The position numbers and the translations under genes are program-made. DNA of 64,000 nt from Halomonas korlensis (GTDB lineage Bacteria > Pseudomonadota > Gammaproteobacteria > Pseudomonadales > Halomonadaceae), in contig NZ_FPBP01000005.1 of assembly GCF_900116705.1 (NCBI RefSeq), positions 62,001 to 126,000 of the forward strand, written 5' to 3'. Below the pieces are notes generated by a model. The model was not told the DNA's origin, ran no database searches, and worked only from the letters and a program-made list of their open reading frames with translations. This document shows, piece by piece, positions 9,513 through 19,385 of this stretch (its first letter is position 1; the number at the start of each line of letters is the position of its first letter).

Positions 9513-9540
9513 GCTTTCACCTCGTTCGCTTGTTGTCGGT

Positions 9541-10458
9541 CTAGCGTTGCTTGGCGATACCAATCAGCGTCTCGAGCTGCTGGCATTCTTCGGAAGTGGG
9601 CATGCTCAACGGGGCGCGAACGCGGCCCGCCGGGCGCCCGATGATCGCGGCACCCGCCTTGATCAGGCTGACGGCATAGCCGGCCTTCCGATCCCTGAGG
9701 TCCACGAAGGGAATGAAGAAGTCGTTGGTGATCTGCTTGACGGCTTCCCGGTTGCCCTTGCGCAGTGCCTGGTAGAAGGTGACGGCCATGTCGGGCACGA
9801 AGTTGAACACGGCCGAGGAATAGGTGTTGACGCCGATGGAGAGGTACGCCTCGGCGAAGATTTCGGCGGTGGGCACGCCCCCGATATAGACCAGTCGATC
9901 GCCGACCGTCTTGACGATCTTGTTCAGCGCCTGCATGTCGCCCTTGCCGTCCTTGAGCGCAATGAGATTGGCGCAGCGGTCGGCCAGTGCCTGGACGGAG
10001 GCGGCCGTGAGAATGCCGTTGCCGCGGTTGTAGTAAACGACATTGAGCGAGGTGGCATCGCAGATCTGCCGGGCGTATTCGACCAGCCCGTCCTGCGGGC
10101 ATTCAGTCAGGTAGGGCGGCATCAGCAGGATCCCGTCGGCCCCCGCCTCTTCGGCGGCCTTGGCGAACGCCTGGCCGCTGCCGACGCTCAAGCCGGCGCT
10201 GGCAATCACCGGTAACTTGCCGTCCACCACCTCGACCGCCAGGGTGACGATCTCACGGTATTCCTCGAGCGACAGGTTGAAGAACTCACCGGTGCCGCCC
10301 GCCACGAAGACGGCCGAGATGTCATGGCTGATAAACCACGCCAGGCGCTGGCGGTAGCTGTCCGGGTCGAAGTTGCCCTGCTCGTCAAAGTCGGTGATGG
10401 GAAAGGAGAGCAATCCATTTCCCAGGGCGCGTGTCACCTCATCTACTGAAAATTTCAC
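9541..10458 (-). CDS. kdgD: 5-dehydro-4-deoxyglucarate dehydratase, copy 2
   Basis: 305 residues, the same reaction as the copy at 2166-3080 and almost identical to it. GGTGEF (54-59), VYYNRGNG (141-148) and the Schiff-base K169 are unchanged. Differences cluster around residues 151-163 and at the last few residues (GIAKQR). It is the first gene of the unit that continues through tctCBA, garD and gudD. This unit therefore encodes import plus both dehydratases plus KdgD. Start at ATG 10458, same context as copy 1. Confidence 0.95.
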   Translation of the reverse strand: MKFSVDEVTRALGNGLLSFPITDFDEQGNFDPDSYRQRLAWFISHDISAVFVAGGTGEFFNLSLEEYREIVTLAVEVVDGKLPVIASAGLSVGSGQAFAKAAEEAGADGILLMPPYLTECPQDGLVEYARQICDATSLNVVYYNRGNGILTAASVQALADRCANLIALKDGKGDMQALNKIVKTVGDRLVYIGGVPTAEIFAEAYLSIGVNTYSSAVFNFVPDMAVTFYQALRKGNREAVKQITNDFFIPFVDLRDRKAGYAVSLIKAGAAIIGRPAGRVRAPLSMPTSEECQQLETLIGIAKQR

Positions 10459-10577
10459 CCGTTTGTCCTCTTCTGCGCGTCAATGTGGCCTGCGGTGGCG
10501 ACGGCTTGGGTTCGCTGCGCCGTCTCGCCTGGGGAGGGACAACAATCGACCGTGCGTTGCTGTCATACATCATACAA
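9549..10577. repeat. Direct repeat B: kdgD plus upstream region
   Basis: Second member of the ~1.03-kb direct repeat (partner 2171-3198). Recombination between the two would remove or duplicate the 7.4 kb between them, which carries dctPQM's neighbour gudD, garD and tctABC. No transposase, terminal inverted repeats or target duplication are visible at the edges. Confidence 0.92.
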
Positions 10578-10774
10578 GCAACAAATTAATGTTTGGATTG
10601 CCGTCTCGCAAGCGCCATCATGGTGATCGCGACCAAAGTTGTATGCATGCAGCGGGGTGCATATGCTGGGTTACCGGTTGTCGCTCCTGGCCCTCGGGAG
10701 CGATTCTCAGATGCCTAAAGACGAAGAACCCCAGTTATGCCCAACGCCTCTCACCTGCTGAGATCCACCTGCGT
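10459..10774. promoter_or_regulatory. Divergent intergenic region kdgD copy 2 / AEC carrier
   Basis: 316 bp between divergent genes, expected to hold promoters both ways. The first 119 bp upstream of kdgD repeat the copy-1 sequence, ending in the operator-like TGTCATACATCATACAA at 10561-10577. Unlike copy 1, the bases before it on the minus strand read TTGTTG instead of TTGACA, so the two kdgD promoters may differ in strength. The conserved CGACCAAAGTT block is at about 10629. No additional open frame looks real. Confidence 0.5.
10561..10577. promoter_or_regulatory. Putative operator upstream of kdgD copy 2
   Basis: The same 17-base sequence as at 3182-3198. The match ends exactly at its outer edge, where the flanks of the two copies diverge. 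This suggests it is either the functional boundary of the shared control region or the end of the converted tract. Confidence 0.45.
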
Positions 10775-11722
10775 ATGAGTCCTGTCGAAATATTCCTCGG
10801 CACACTGGAGATCACGCTTCCCGTGTTCGCTATGGTGTTTATCGGCCTGGTGCTCAAACGCGCCGGCTGGATCGACCAGGGCTTCGTTGCGACCGCCTCG
10901 GCGCTGGTATTCAAGGCCACCATGCCGACCCTGATCTTTCTGAGCCTGATCAAGGCCGATATCGAGACGGCCTTCCATCCCTGGCTGATGGTCTATTTTG
11001 CGCTGGCGACCCTGGCAAGTTTTCTGCTGAGCTGGGCCTGGGCCCTGTGGCGAGTAAGCCATGCCGATCGAGGGGTCTACGTTCAGGGCGCGTTTCGCGG
11101 CAACTGCGGTATCGTTGGGCTGGCGCTGGCGGCCAGCATGTACGGCGATTATGGCCTCTCGGCCGGCGGGTTGCTGCTGGGGGTGGTGATTCTGAGCTAT
11201 AACGTACTGTCGGTGATCGTGCTCGCGGCATACCGGCCGGGCAAGGATGCCAACTGGCGCAGCATCGCCAAGCATGTCGCTCGCAACCCCTTGATCCTGG
11301 CGGTGCTGGCGGCGCTACCCTTGGCGATTCTGGAGATTGACCTGCCGGCCTGGCTGATGACGTCGGGTGAGTATTTCGCGTCACTGACTCTGCCCCTGGC
11401 ATTGGTCTGCATCGGCGCAACGCTCTCGGTCAGTGCTCTGCGTCAATCCTATGGCCCCGCCATGGGGGCCAGTCTGCTGAAGATGGTCACCCTACCCGTC
11501 CTCGCCACCGCCGGCGCCTGGCTGGTGGGATTTTCCGGGCGTGAGCTGGGGCTGCTGTTTCTTTTCTTTGCCAGCCCGACGGCGGCGGCCAGCTTCGTGA
11601 TGGTCAAGGCGATGGGCGGCGATGCCAAGCTGGCGGCCAACATCATTGCCATCAGCACGTTGATGGCAAGCTTGACCGTCACCGCAGGCATTTTCGCCTT
11701 GAAGCTGCTCGTGCTGATCTAG
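10775..11722 (+). CDS. AEC-family transporter (auxin efflux carrier / PIN-like)
   Basis: 315-residue inner-membrane protein with about ten hydrophobic helices in two halves of five, the normal AEC layout. Typical features are the N-terminal LPVFAMVFIGLVLKRAGWI, FRGNCGIVGLALAASMYG with its helix-breaking N-x-G, and a C-terminal half containing LPLALVCIGATLS and FASPTAAASFVMVKAMGG. The ATG at 10775 (MSPVEIFLG) starts at the first helix; the frame is open upstream but that part is intergenic. Bacterial members move malate, malonate or similar acids. Divergence from the aldarate operon hints at a related acid, but the substrate cannot be read from sequence. Confidence 0.87.
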   Translation: MSPVEIFLGTLEITLPVFAMVFIGLVLKRAGWIDQGFVATASALVFKATMPTLIFLSLIKADIETAFHPWLMVYFALATLASFLLSWAWALWRVSHADRGVYVQGAFRGNCGIVGLALAASMYGDYGLSAGGLLLGVVILSYNVLSVIVLAAYRPGKDANWRSIAKHVARNPLILAVLAALPLAILEIDLPAWLMTSGEYFASLTLPLALVCIGATLSVSALRQSYGPAMGASLLKMVTLPVLATAGAWLVGFSGRELGLLFLFFASPTAAASFVMVKAMGGDAKLAANIIAISTLMASLTVTAGIFALKLLVLI

Positions 11723-11805
11723 GCGGTCAATTCATGCAGTCATTTCTATCATCCTCGCAAACTTGCATCCCCCACTCAAAGAGTCCTCGCCGCCAAGGAT
11801 GCGCC

Positions 11806-12306
11806 TCAACCGGCTATATCCGCGGGAGCGATGAATCGCGCCAGGCGGGCACAGCCGGCGGCAGGAGTGTCGGCGGTCAGTTCGGCAATGGCCCCGGTGG
11901 GGAAGGCCAGGCCGCCATCGGCTCGCCCGTCGACCAGCAAGCCGATGAGCCCACCGACCAACGGCATATGGCTGACGATCAGTACCGGACGCTCGTCGTC
12001 CTGCTCGAGCAGCCAGTCCACCACAGCGCCAGGGGAGTCATCGGGAGTGATGTTCTCGAGTGTCTCGACATCGCGTCGTGGTCGGGCGATTGCCAGCCCT
12101 TCGGCGACCAGGTCGGCGGTCTGGCGAGCCCGCACGAAGGGGCTTGCCAGCAGCCGTAGCTGCGCCAGGTCGAGATCGTCCCGCCCCGAGAGCCAGGCCG
12201 CGATGCGCCGTACTTCCTGACGGCCCTGCGGGGTCAGCTCCCGCGCTGCATCGGGATGGCCCGGCGCTGCCTGACCGTGACGCATGATCAAGAGTCGCTC
12301 AGTCAT
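11806..12306 (-). CDS. sixA: Phosphohistidine phosphatase SixA-like
   Basis: 166 residues of the histidine phosphatase superfamily. The RHG signature is at 9-11 ([12 protein letters not shown]), then [13 protein letters not shown] in the middle and the second catalytic histidine in [13 protein letters not shown]. SixA removes phosphate from histidine of phosphotransfer proteins such as ArcB or PTS-Ntr components. Start chosen at ATG 12306, which overlaps the gpsA end by 8 bp (ATGACTGA), implying translation coupled to gpsA. The open frame upstream is the shadow of gpsA. The cellular partner here is unknown. Confidence 0.88.
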   Translation of the reverse strand: MTERLLIMRHGQAAPGHPDAARELTPQGRQEVRRIAAWLSGRDDLDLAQLRLLASPFVRARQTADLVAEGLAIARPRRDVETLENITPDDSPGAVVDWLLEQDDERPVLIVSHMPLVGGLIGLLVDGRADGGLAFPTGAIAELTADTPAAGCARLARFIAPADIAG

Positions 12307-13366
12307 TAGGCGCTCCCGCGTCGCGGCGGTCCTGCTTGACGTCCTCACGGGGCAGCACGAATTCCACATCGCTGCTCTGCTCGCCACGCATCAGCAGGCG
12401 CGCCATCTCGCGCGCCGGCACGCCATTGAAAAGCACTTGATAGAGCCCTTCGGCGAGCGGCATATAGACGCCATCCTCGAGCGCCTTTTCGCGCACCAGG
12501 CGTACCGTGTTGACACCTTCGGCCACCTGGCCGAGCGACGCCACGGCCTCATCCAGCGTCTTGCCCTCGCCCAGCGCATAGCCGACGCGATAGTTGCGCG
12601 ACAGGTTCGAGGAACAGGTCACGATCAAGTCGCCGACCCCTGCCAGCCCCAGGAACGTCATGGGGTTGGCGCCCCGTGCGACGGCAAAACGCCCCATCTC
12701 GGCCAGCGCGCGGGTCATCAGCATGCTGCGGGTATTTTCGCCCATGCCGAGCGCGGCGGCCATGCCGGCGGCAATCGCGTAGAGATTCTTGAGCGCCCCG
12801 CCAAGCTCCACCCCGAAGCGGTCGTTGCTGGCGTAGACCCTGAAGTAATCGCAACCCAGCGCCGTTTGGACACAAGTACGGGTCTCGGGGTCGTCGCTGG
12901 CGATCACCGTGGCGGTAAGCTGCTTCTGGGCCACCTCGGAGGCCAGGTTAGGGCCGGAAATTACCCCGATATGCGCAAAGCCGGTTTCCTCCTCGAGGAT
13001 CTGGCTCATCAGCTTGAAGCCCTCTTCCTGGATACCTTTGGTGGTGCTGACGAGGATCTGCTCGGCGTTGAGCCAAGGCCTTGCCTGGCGTACCACCTCA
13101 CGAAAAGCTTGGGAAGGAATGGCCACCAGCACCAGCTTGGCCCCCTCCAGCACCTCGGCCATCTCGGTGGAGGCCGTCACGGCGGGATTGATGGCGTAAT
13201 CGGGCAGATACCGGCCATTGCGATGTTCGCAATTGATTTGTGCCGCCAACTCGGGATCGCGCAGCCACTGGCATACCCGGGCTCCGTTGTCGGCAGCGAT
13301 GCTGGCAAGCGCCGTGCCGAAGCTGCCGCCGCCGAGCACTGCCACCCGCATGGTAACGTCGGACAT
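12299..13366 (-). CDS. gpsA: Glycerol-3-phosphate dehydrogenase [NAD(P)+]
   Basis: 355 residues; it reduces dihydroxyacetone phosphate to sn-glycerol 3-phosphate for phospholipid synthesis in the cytosol. The N-terminal Rossmann motif is [34 protein letters not shown], the catalytic-lysine region [15 protein letters not shown] and the substrate-binding segment [22 protein letters not shown] follow. The start at 13366 ([12 protein letters not shown]) is chosen; the ATG at 13351 is an alternative. The frame upstream contains the pnt terminator and is not coding. The gene has a C-terminal extension of about 15 polar residues. It is followed by sixA with overlap. Confidence 0.95.
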   Translation of the reverse strand: MSDVTMRVAVLGGGSFGTALASIAADNGARVCQWLRDPELAAQINCEHRNGRYLPDYAINPAVTASTEMAEVLEGAKLVLVAIPSQAFREVVRQARPWLNAEQILVSTTKGIQEEGFKLMSQILEEETGFAHIGVISGPNLASEVAQKQLTATVIASDDPETRTCVQTALGCDYFRVYASNDRFGVELGGALKNLYAIAAGMAAALGMGENTRSMLMTRALAEMGRFAVARGANPMTFLGLAGVGDLIVTCSSNLSRNYRVGYALGEGKTLDEAVASLGQVAEGVNTVRLVREKALEDGVYMPLAEGLYQVLFNGVPAREMARLLMRGEQSSDVEFVLPREDVKQDRRDAGAPND

Positions 13367-13424
13367 GATGACACCGAATGAAAGTGATGAAGAATGAAAG
13401 GGAGAGTGTTGGAAGCATTGTAAC

Positions 13425-13450
13425 GAAAAACGCCCCCGGCAAGGGGGCGT
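13425..13450 (-). terminator. Rho-independent terminator of pntAB
   Basis: Minus strand: ACGCCCCC, loop TTGCC, GGGGGCGT, then TTTT. It lies about 60 bp after the pntB stop and before the gpsA start, a textbook intrinsic terminator. Confidence 0.9.
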
Positions 13451-13508
13451 CAAGAAGACAGTGACACGGACCGACCAGTATCGGCCGTCACTCTCGTAGG
13501 TGCTGCCG

Positions 13509-14951
13509 TCAGTCGACCAGGTGCAACAGCGAATCGATGCTCGCGCGGGCATCGCCATAGAACATTCGCGTGTTGTCCTTGAAGAACAGCGGGTTCTCGA
13601 TGCCGGAGTAGCCGGTGCCCTGGCCACGCTTGCAGACGAACACCTGCTTGGCCTTCCAGACCTCCAGCACCGGCATGCCGGCAATCGGGCTATTGGGATC
13701 CTCCTGCGCCGCCGGGTTGACGACGTCGTTGGAGCCGATGACGATCACCACGTCGGTCTTGGGGAAGTCATCGTTGATCTCGTCCATTTCCAGCACGATG
13801 TCGTAGGGCACCTTGGCCTCGGCCAGCAGCACGTTCATGTGCCCCGGCAGACGCCCGGCCACCGGGTGGATGCCGAAGCGCACGTTCTTGCCGGCGCTGC
13901 GCAGCTTGCGGGTCAGCTCGCTGACCGCGTTCTGGGCCTGGGCCACCGCCATGCCGTAGCCCGGCACGATGACCACGCTGTCGGCATCATTGAGGGCGCT
14001 GGCCACGCCACCGGCATCGATGGCCACTTGCTCGCCTTCGATCTCGGCCGCCGGCCCCTGGCTGCCACCGAAGCCGCCCAGGATCACGTTGATGAAGTTA
14101 CGATTCATCGCTTTGCACATGATGTACGACAGGATTGCACCGGAAGAACCCACCAGCGCGCCGGTGACGATCAACAGGTCGTTGGAGAGCGTGAAGCCGA
14201 TCGCGGCCGCGGCCCAGCCCGAATAGCTGTTGAGCATCGACACGACGACCGGCATGTCGGCGCCGCCGATGCCCATGATCAGGTGATAGCCGATGAAGAA
14301 GGCCAGTGCAGCCAAGACCAGCAGCGTCCAGAAGCCCGCCCCGTTGAGGTAGAGGATCGCCAGCAGCAGCGACAGCCCCGCCGCACCGGCATTCAGCATA
14401 TGCCCACCGGGCAGTTGCTTGGGCTTGCCGTCGACCTTGCCGGCGAGCTTGCCGAAGGCGATCACCGAGCCGGTAAAGGTCACCGCGCCGATGAAGATAC
14501 CCAGCACCACTTCAATCTGCAGGAACAGCAGCTCGTCCGGCGCCTTGGTCGCCACCAGGGCGGCGAAGGCGGAGAACTCCTCCACCGAAGCATCAATCGC
14601 CCGCGCCGCCATGACGCGCCGGCGCTCAAGATCGGCACTCCAGGCAACGAACACCGCCGCCAGGCCGACGAAGCTGTGCAGCGCCGCCACCAGCTGCGGC
14701 ATCTCGGTCATATCGACCTTACGAGCGACATAGACGCCAATGGCCGAGCCGATGATCATCATCGGGATCATCCACCAGTAACCACCGATCCCCGGCCCGA
14801 AGGCGGTAAAGAACACCGCCACCGCCATGCCGACGATGCCGTACCAGACGGCCCGCTTGGCCTTCTCCTGGTTACTCAACCCCCCCAGCGAGAGGATGAA
14901 CAGTACACTTGCCGCGATTGCCGCGGCAGATACGAATCCTTGACCCAACAT
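13509..14951 (-). CDS. pntB: NAD(P) transhydrogenase subunit beta
   Basis: 480 residues. The N-terminal ~290 residues are membrane domain II with about nine helices. The C-terminal ~180 are the NADP(H)-binding domain III, with [52 protein letters not shown] and the lysine-rich [18 protein letters not shown]. With PntA it uses the proton gradient to drive hydride transfer from NADH to NADP+. The ATG at 14951 lies 16 bp after pntA. A terminator follows the stop. Confidence 0.97.
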   Translation of the reverse strand: MLGQGFVSAAAIAASVLFILSLGGLSNQEKAKRAVWYGIVGMAVAVFFTAFGPGIGGYWWMIPMMIIGSAIGVYVARKVDMTEMPQLVAALHSFVGLAAVFVAWSADLERRRVMAARAIDASVEEFSAFAALVATKAPDELLFLQIEVVLGIFIGAVTFTGSVIAFGKLAGKVDGKPKQLPGGHMLNAGAAGLSLLLAILYLNGAGFWTLLVLAALAFFIGYHLIMGIGGADMPVVVSMLNSYSGWAAAAIGFTLSNDLLIVTGALVGSSGAILSYIMCKAMNRNFINVILGGFGGSQGPAAEIEGEQVAIDAGGVASALNDADSVVIVPGYGMAVAQAQNAVSELTRKLRSAGKNVRFGIHPVAGRLPGHMNVLLAEAKVPYDIVLEMDEINDDFPKTDVVIVIGSNDVVNPAAQEDPNSPIAGMPVLEVWKAKQVFVCKRGQGTGYSGIENPLFFKDNTRMFYGDARASIDSLLHLVD

Positions 14952-14967
14952 ATCGTCTCTCCGCCGC

Positions 14968-16539
14968 TCAGGATTTCTGGAACATGGCCAGCATCCGGCG
15001 TGTCACCAGGAAGCCACCCACGATATTGATGGACGCGATCAGCACCGAGATCGCCGCGAGTATCCCCACGATGACGCTACCGGAGCCGATCTGCAGGATC
15101 GCCCCGAGAATGATGATGCCCGAGATCGCGTTGGTGACCGCCATCAGCGGTGTATGCAGCGAGTGGCTGACGCCCCAGATCACCTGGAAGCCCACGAAGC
15201 AGGCCAGCACGAAGACCACGAAATGTTGCATGAACGAGGCCGGCGCCACCTGGCCGAGCAGCAGCATCAGTACGCCCCCGACCCCCAGCAGCGTCGCCTG
15301 GCGTTTGGTCTGGGCCTTGAAGGTGGCGAGCTCGGCGGCCTTCTTCTCAGCGGGCGTCGGCTCCTTGACTTTCTCCTTGGGCTTGGCGGCAGCGATCGCC
15401 TTCACCTTGGGCGGCGGCGGCGGGAAGGTGATCTCGCCCTGATGAGTCACCGTGGCCCCGCGGATCACGTCATCTTCCATGTTATGGACGACTGCCCCAT
15501 CCTTCTCGGGGGTGAGATCGGTCAGCATGTGACGCACGTTGGTGGCGTAGAGCAGCGACGACTGGGTCGCCATGCGCGACGGGAAGTCAGTGTAGCCAAC
15601 GATGGTCACGCCATTGTCGGACACCACCTTCTCGTCGGGCTTGGTCAGGTCGCAGTTGCCGCCCTTTTCGGCCGCCAGGTCGACGACCACCGAGCCCGGC
15701 TTCATGGCCTTGACCATGTCCTCGAGCCACAGCTTGGGAGCCGGCCGGCCAGGAATCAGCGCGGTGGTGATAACGATGTCGACATCCGGCGCCTGCTCGC
15801 GGAAGCATTCGAGCTGCTTCTCACGAAATTCCGGTGAAGAAGGCGCGGCGTAACCGCCGCTTTCCGAGCCGTCCTGAGTGTCCTCAAAGTCAAGAAACAG
15901 AAACTCGGCACCCATCGATTCGATCTGCTCGGCCACTTCGGGACGCACGTCGAAGGCCCTGACCACCGCTCCCAGACTCGTGGCGGTACCGATGGCGGAA
16001 AGCCCCGCCACCCCGGCACCGACGATCAGCACCTTGGCCGGCGGCACCTTGCCGGCCGCGGTCACCTGGCCGGTAAAGAAGCGTCCGAAGTTGTTGCCCG
16101 CCTCGATCACCGCGCGATAGCCCGCGATGTTGGCCATGGAGGATAACGCGTCCATCTTCTGCGCCCGCGAAATGCGCGGCACCATGTCCATGGCAATGAC
16201 AGTGGCGCCCTGCGCCTTGCACTTGTCGAGCAGCGCCTCGTTCTGTGCCGGCCAGAAGAACGAAATCAGCGTCTGGCCCTGACGCAGGCGCTCGGCTTCT
16301 TGCTCGGAAGGCTCACGGACCTTGATGACGATGTCCGCCTCCGCCCAGAGTGCCTCGGCATTCTCGACGACCGTGACGCCGGCCTCACGATAGGCCTCGT
16401 CATCGAACCCGGCGGCGATACCGGCGCCAGCCTCGACCAGGCACTCATGACCCAGCTTTTGAATCTGCTTTGCGCTCTCCGGGGTCAGCGCGACACGCGC
16501 CTCCCCCCGAGCACTCTCTTTGGGTGCTCCGATCTTCAC
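14968..16539 (-). CDS. pntA: NAD(P) transhydrogenase subunit alpha
   Basis: 523 residues, the single-chain alpha form. The NAD(H)-binding domain I spans about 1-380, with PKE at 5-7, [20 protein letters not shown] and the Rossmann loop [13 protein letters not shown]; membrane helices of domain II occupy the last ~110 residues. A proline/lysine-rich linker ([19 protein letters not shown]) joins the two. A probable sigma-70 promoter lies about 145-170 bp upstream. It is first in the pntAB operon. Confidence 0.97.
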   Translation of the reverse strand: MKIGAPKESARGEARVALTPESAKQIQKLGHECLVEAGAGIAAGFDDEAYREAGVTVVENAEALWAEADIVIKVREPSEQEAERLRQGQTLISFFWPAQNEALLDKCKAQGATVIAMDMVPRISRAQKMDALSSMANIAGYRAVIEAGNNFGRFFTGQVTAAGKVPPAKVLIVGAGVAGLSAIGTATSLGAVVRAFDVRPEVAEQIESMGAEFLFLDFEDTQDGSESGGYAAPSSPEFREKQLECFREQAPDVDIVITTALIPGRPAPKLWLEDMVKAMKPGSVVVDLAAEKGGNCDLTKPDEKVVSDNGVTIVGYTDFPSRMATQSSLLYATNVRHMLTDLTPEKDGAVVHNMEDDVIRGATVTHQGEITFPPPPPKVKAIAAAKPKEKVKEPTPAEKKAAELATFKAQTKRQATLLGVGGVLMLLLGQVAPASFMQHFVVFVLACFVGFQVIWGVSHSLHTPLMAVTNAISGIIILGAILQIGSGSVIVGILAAISVLIASINIVGGFLVTRRMLAMFQKS

Positions 16540-16861
16540 GTTCGATCCCCCTGTGGCAGGCCTTGATCGTTGTTGAATGATTCCCGAGTGCCACTCTTAC
16601 CGTAGGTGGCACCCTCGCACAAGCCGAGGAACGACGCATCAAGCTGTCAAACTTTCAACGTAGACTTCCCGCCCCTCGACGATTTATACGCTACGGCGAC
16701 GCCCTGTCGATCCAGGCGCCTAACCGGCGACAATGGCGAATGTTAGCAGGCGGTTGCTGAAAACCCGAATAATATTGCGCTGCACAATACATCACCCCCG
16801 CTGACCGACCGGCCAGCGGGGGTGATAAAGCTCACTCTCATCCGCTTATTTGAACGATGCG
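16540..16861 (-). promoter_or_regulatory. Intergenic region htpG to pntA, with pntAB promoter
   Basis: 322 bp without a gene. On the minus strand, TCGACA (16710-16705), 16 bp, then TATAAA (16688-16683) is a good sigma-70 candidate. It would give a leader of about 135 bases. That leader contains a 7-bp inverted repeat (GTGCCAC at 16588-16594, complement 16606-16612). The htpG-proximal end holds the hairpin listed separately. Nothing else stands out. Confidence 0.6.
16791..16826 (-). terminator. Hairpin downstream of htpG
   Basis: Perfect 13-bp stem (ATCACCCCCGCTG and its complement) around a 10-base loop, 36 bp after the htpG stop. It has no T run on either strand, so it is probably an RNA 3'-end structure or a weak terminator. 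Confidence 0.55.
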
Positions 16862-18766
16862 TCAGGCAGTCAACAGCGCATTGAGTCGCTTGACGTAGGC
16901 AGCGGGATCGTCGAGATGGCCGCCCTCCGCCAGGATCGCCTGATCCAGCAGAATGCGGGCAAGATCCGCGAATCCCTCGCCCTCGACGCTTTCAAGGCGC
17001 GCGACAAGGGCATGCTCGGGATTGAGCTCGAGAATCGGCTTGACCTCGGGCATCTTCTGCCCCGCAGCCTCCATGATGCGACGCATCTGGAAACCCATCT
17101 CGTGCTCGGGCAGCACCACGCAGGCCGGCGAATCAGTCAGGCGATGCGTAACCTTCACCTCTTGCACCTCATCTCCGAGGGCCTCCTTGACGCGCTTGAC
17201 CAGCCCTTCCTTGGCCTTGGCGGTATCTTCCTGCGCCTGCTTTTCTTCTTCATCCTCAACATCGCCGAGGTCGAGATCGCCCTTGGCTACATCAACGAAG
17301 CTCTTGCCCTCGAACTCGGTGAGATGGCTCATCAGCCACTCATCGATGCGGTCGTGCAGCAGCAGCACCTCGATGCCCTTCTTGCGGAAGATTTCCAGAT
17401 GGGGGCTGTTCTTGGTCGCGTTGAACCCGTCGGCGACGATGTAATAGATCTTCTGCTGCCCTTCCTTCATGCGCTCAACGTACTGCGCCAGGGACTGATC
17501 CTGGGTAGCGCTGTCGGTGTGAGTAGTGGAGAAGCGCAGCAGCGAGGCGATCTTCTCGCGGTTGGCATAGTCTTCTGCCGGCCCTTCCTTGAGTACGCTG
17601 CCGAAGTTGTTCCAGAAGGTCTGATAGCCTTCCGGGTCCTTGGCGAGCTTCTTGAGCATATCCAGCGCCCGCTTGGTCAAGGCACTCTTGATCTTCTCGA
17701 CCTTGGGGTCCTGCTGGAGCAGCTCACGGGACACATTGAGCGATAGCTCGCGGGTATCCAGCACGCCCTTGATGAAGCGTAGGTACAGCGGCAGGAACTG
17801 CTCGGCATCGTCCATGATGAAGACACGCTGCACGTAGAGTTTCACTCCACGAGCACCGTCACGCTCATAAAGATCGAAAGGCGCGCGACTCGGCACATAA
17901 AGCAGGCTCACGTACTCGAGCTTGCCCTCGACCTTGTTATGGCTCCAGACCAACGGGTCGCTGAAATCGTGAGCGACATGCTTGTAGAAGGCCTTGTATT
18001 CGTCATCAGTAAGATCACTCTTGGGACGAACCCAGAGGGCCGTGGCCTCGTTCACCGTTTCCCAGGTAGTCGTCTCGCTGCCTTCGATCTCATTGCCATC
18101 CTCATCCTTGGCCGTCTCGATCTTCGGCATGCGAACCGGCACTTCGATGTGATCCGAGTACTTGCGCACCAGGCTCTGCAAGCGGAAGTCGTCGGCAAAC
18201 TCCTTCGCGTCCTCCTTCAGGTGCAGGGTGATCTCGGTGCCGTGAAGGTCCCGCTCGATGTCGGCGACGGTGAATTCGCCTTCGCCCTTCGATTGCCACT
18301 CGACGCCCTCTGACTTGTTGGTGCCGGCCTTGCGGGTTCGCACGGTGACCTCATCGGCGACGATGAAGCTGGAATAGAAACCGACGCCGAACTGGCCAAT
18401 CAGTCGCGCATCCTTCTGCTGCTCACCGGAGAGTTGCTTGAGGAACTCGGCGGTACCGCTACGTGCGATGGTGCCGAGATTCTCGATCACCTCATCGCGA
18501 TTCATGCCGATACCGTTGTCACGCAGAGTGACGGTGCCGGCCTCGGCATCGTGTTCGATCTCGACGCGCAGTTCGCTGTCGCCTTCATAAAGCGCATCGT
18601 TGTCCAGCGCTTGATAACGCAGCTTGTCGCAGGCGTCGGCGGCATTGGAGATCAACTCGCGCAGGAATATCTCCCGGTTGGAGTACAGGGAGTGGATCAT
18701 CAGGTTCAGAAGCTGTTTGACCTCGGTCTGAAAACCCAGTGTCTCTTCACGCGTAGCAGTAGTCAT
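16862..18766 (-). CDS. htpG: Chaperone protein HtpG (Hsp90)
   Basis: 634 residues, the normal bacterial Hsp90 length. The GHKL ATPase domain is N-terminal: [35 protein letters not shown], and [14 protein letters not shown]. Middle and C-terminal dimerisation domains follow ([36 protein letters not shown]). A linker near residue 490 is rich in glutamate, fitting a halophile. It is expressed from a heat-shock-type promoter at 18836-18863. Confidence 0.98.
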   Translation of the reverse strand: MTTATREETLGFQTEVKQLLNLMIHSLYSNREIFLRELISNAADACDKLRYQALDNDALYEGDSELRVEIEHDAEAGTVTLRDNGIGMNRDEVIENLGTIARSGTAEFLKQLSGEQQKDARLIGQFGVGFYSSFIVADEVTVRTRKAGTNKSEGVEWQSKGEGEFTVADIERDLHGTEITLHLKEDAKEFADDFRLQSLVRKYSDHIEVPVRMPKIETAKDEDGNEIEGSETTTWETVNEATALWVRPKSDLTDDEYKAFYKHVAHDFSDPLVWSHNKVEGKLEYVSLLYVPSRAPFDLYERDGARGVKLYVQRVFIMDDAEQFLPLYLRFIKGVLDTRELSLNVSRELLQQDPKVEKIKSALTKRALDMLKKLAKDPEGYQTFWNNFGSVLKEGPAEDYANREKIASLLRFSTTHTDSATQDQSLAQYVERMKEGQQKIYYIVADGFNATKNSPHLEIFRKKGIEVLLLHDRIDEWLMSHLTEFEGKSFVDVAKGDLDLGDVEDEEEKQAQEDTAKAKEGLVKRVKEALGDEVQEVKVTHRLTDSPACVVLPEHEMGFQMRRIMEAAGQKMPEVKPILELNPEHALVARLESVEGEGFADLARILLDQAILAEGGHLDDPAAYVKRLNALLTA

Positions 18767-18835
18767 TTATCGAATCCTTCATCGAATGCACATCACGACG
18801 GCGCAGGCGCGCCGACGATTCCAAGGCTGGAAGAG

Positions 18836-18863
18836 ATATGGGGCTCGACAAGAGGATTTCAAG
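18836..18863 (-). promoter_or_regulatory. Sigma-32 (RpoH) heat-shock promoter of htpG
   Basis: Minus strand: CTTGAAA (18863-18857), 13 bp, CCCCATAT (18843-18836). This matches the enteric RpoH consensus CTTGAAA / CCCCATnTA with normal spacing. Transcription would begin about 60 bases before the htpG ATG. Confidence 0.85.
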
Positions 18864-18867
18864 CGCA

Positions 18868-19197
18868 CTACTCGCTCGGAGCGTCCCGGGCATCACGCCA
18901 GTGACGGTAGTCCGAGAGCGCCATGTCAACGCGTGTGAGCAGCCAGCCGACGATGAAGACGTCGTCGACCAGGCCCAGCAGCATAATAAAGTCGGGAATC
19001 AGGTCCAGAGGCGATATCAGATAGGCCAGCGCCGCCAGCATCCAAGCGAACGCGCGCCAGGGCACCGGTCGATAACGACCGCTCAGCACATCGCGGGTCA
19101 TGGGCAGAAACCATTTGAGGGCGCCAGCTATCTGTCCCAGCATCCGCGAACGGCGCCTCAATCGTCCCACCCGTGTCAAACCGCCTTTCTTGGCCAT
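18868..19197 (-). CDS. DUF1232 (YkvA-type) membrane protein
   Basis: 109 residues from ATG 19197, which has AGGAGG seven bases upstream; a longer frame lacks such a site. After a basic N-terminus (KKGGLTRVGRLRRRSR) come two hydrophobic segments. They contain the DUF1232 core AYLISPLDLIPDFIMLLGLVDD, whose D-L-I-P-D and V-D-D motifs define the family. The function of DUF1232 proteins is unknown. The gene lies just upstream of the htpG heat-shock promoter and may be cotranscribed by read-through. Confidence 0.87.
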   Translation of the reverse strand: MAKKGGLTRVGRLRRRSRMLGQIAGALKWFLPMTRDVLSGRYRPVPWRAFAWMLAALAYLISPLDLIPDFIMLLGLVDDVFIVGWLLTRVDMALSDYRHWRDARDAPSE

Positions 19198-19385
19198 TTC
19201 ATGTCCTCCTTGCTGACCGTGGCGACCCCGCCGGCCACCCATATTGCCATACTAGCCCGACATGCCTTGCGGTAACTGTCGTGGTGGCGCGACACTACTC
19301 ATCTACCCCATCATCGGCGAAGATGATCACTATAGACGATCACCTACCTCATTAGCCGATCACCTTCATCTCATGAGGTTTCTCG

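Noticed and set aside
9513..9563. Longer tctC start overlapping kdgD copy 2
   Set aside because: No ribosome site, and it would place 17 polar residues before the signal peptide; ATG 9512 has GAGGTG.
2171..10577. The two 1-kb direct repeats as ends of a composite transposon
   Set aside because: The repeats are a metabolic gene plus promoter, with no transposase, terminal inverted repeats or target duplication.
13367..13684. N-terminal extension of gpsA
   Set aside because: It crosses the pntAB terminator and the product starts normally at [14 protein letters not shown].
13500..15029. 509-codon plus-strand open frame opposite pntB
   Set aside because: Shadow of pntB with biased composition; no ribosome site or recognisable domain.
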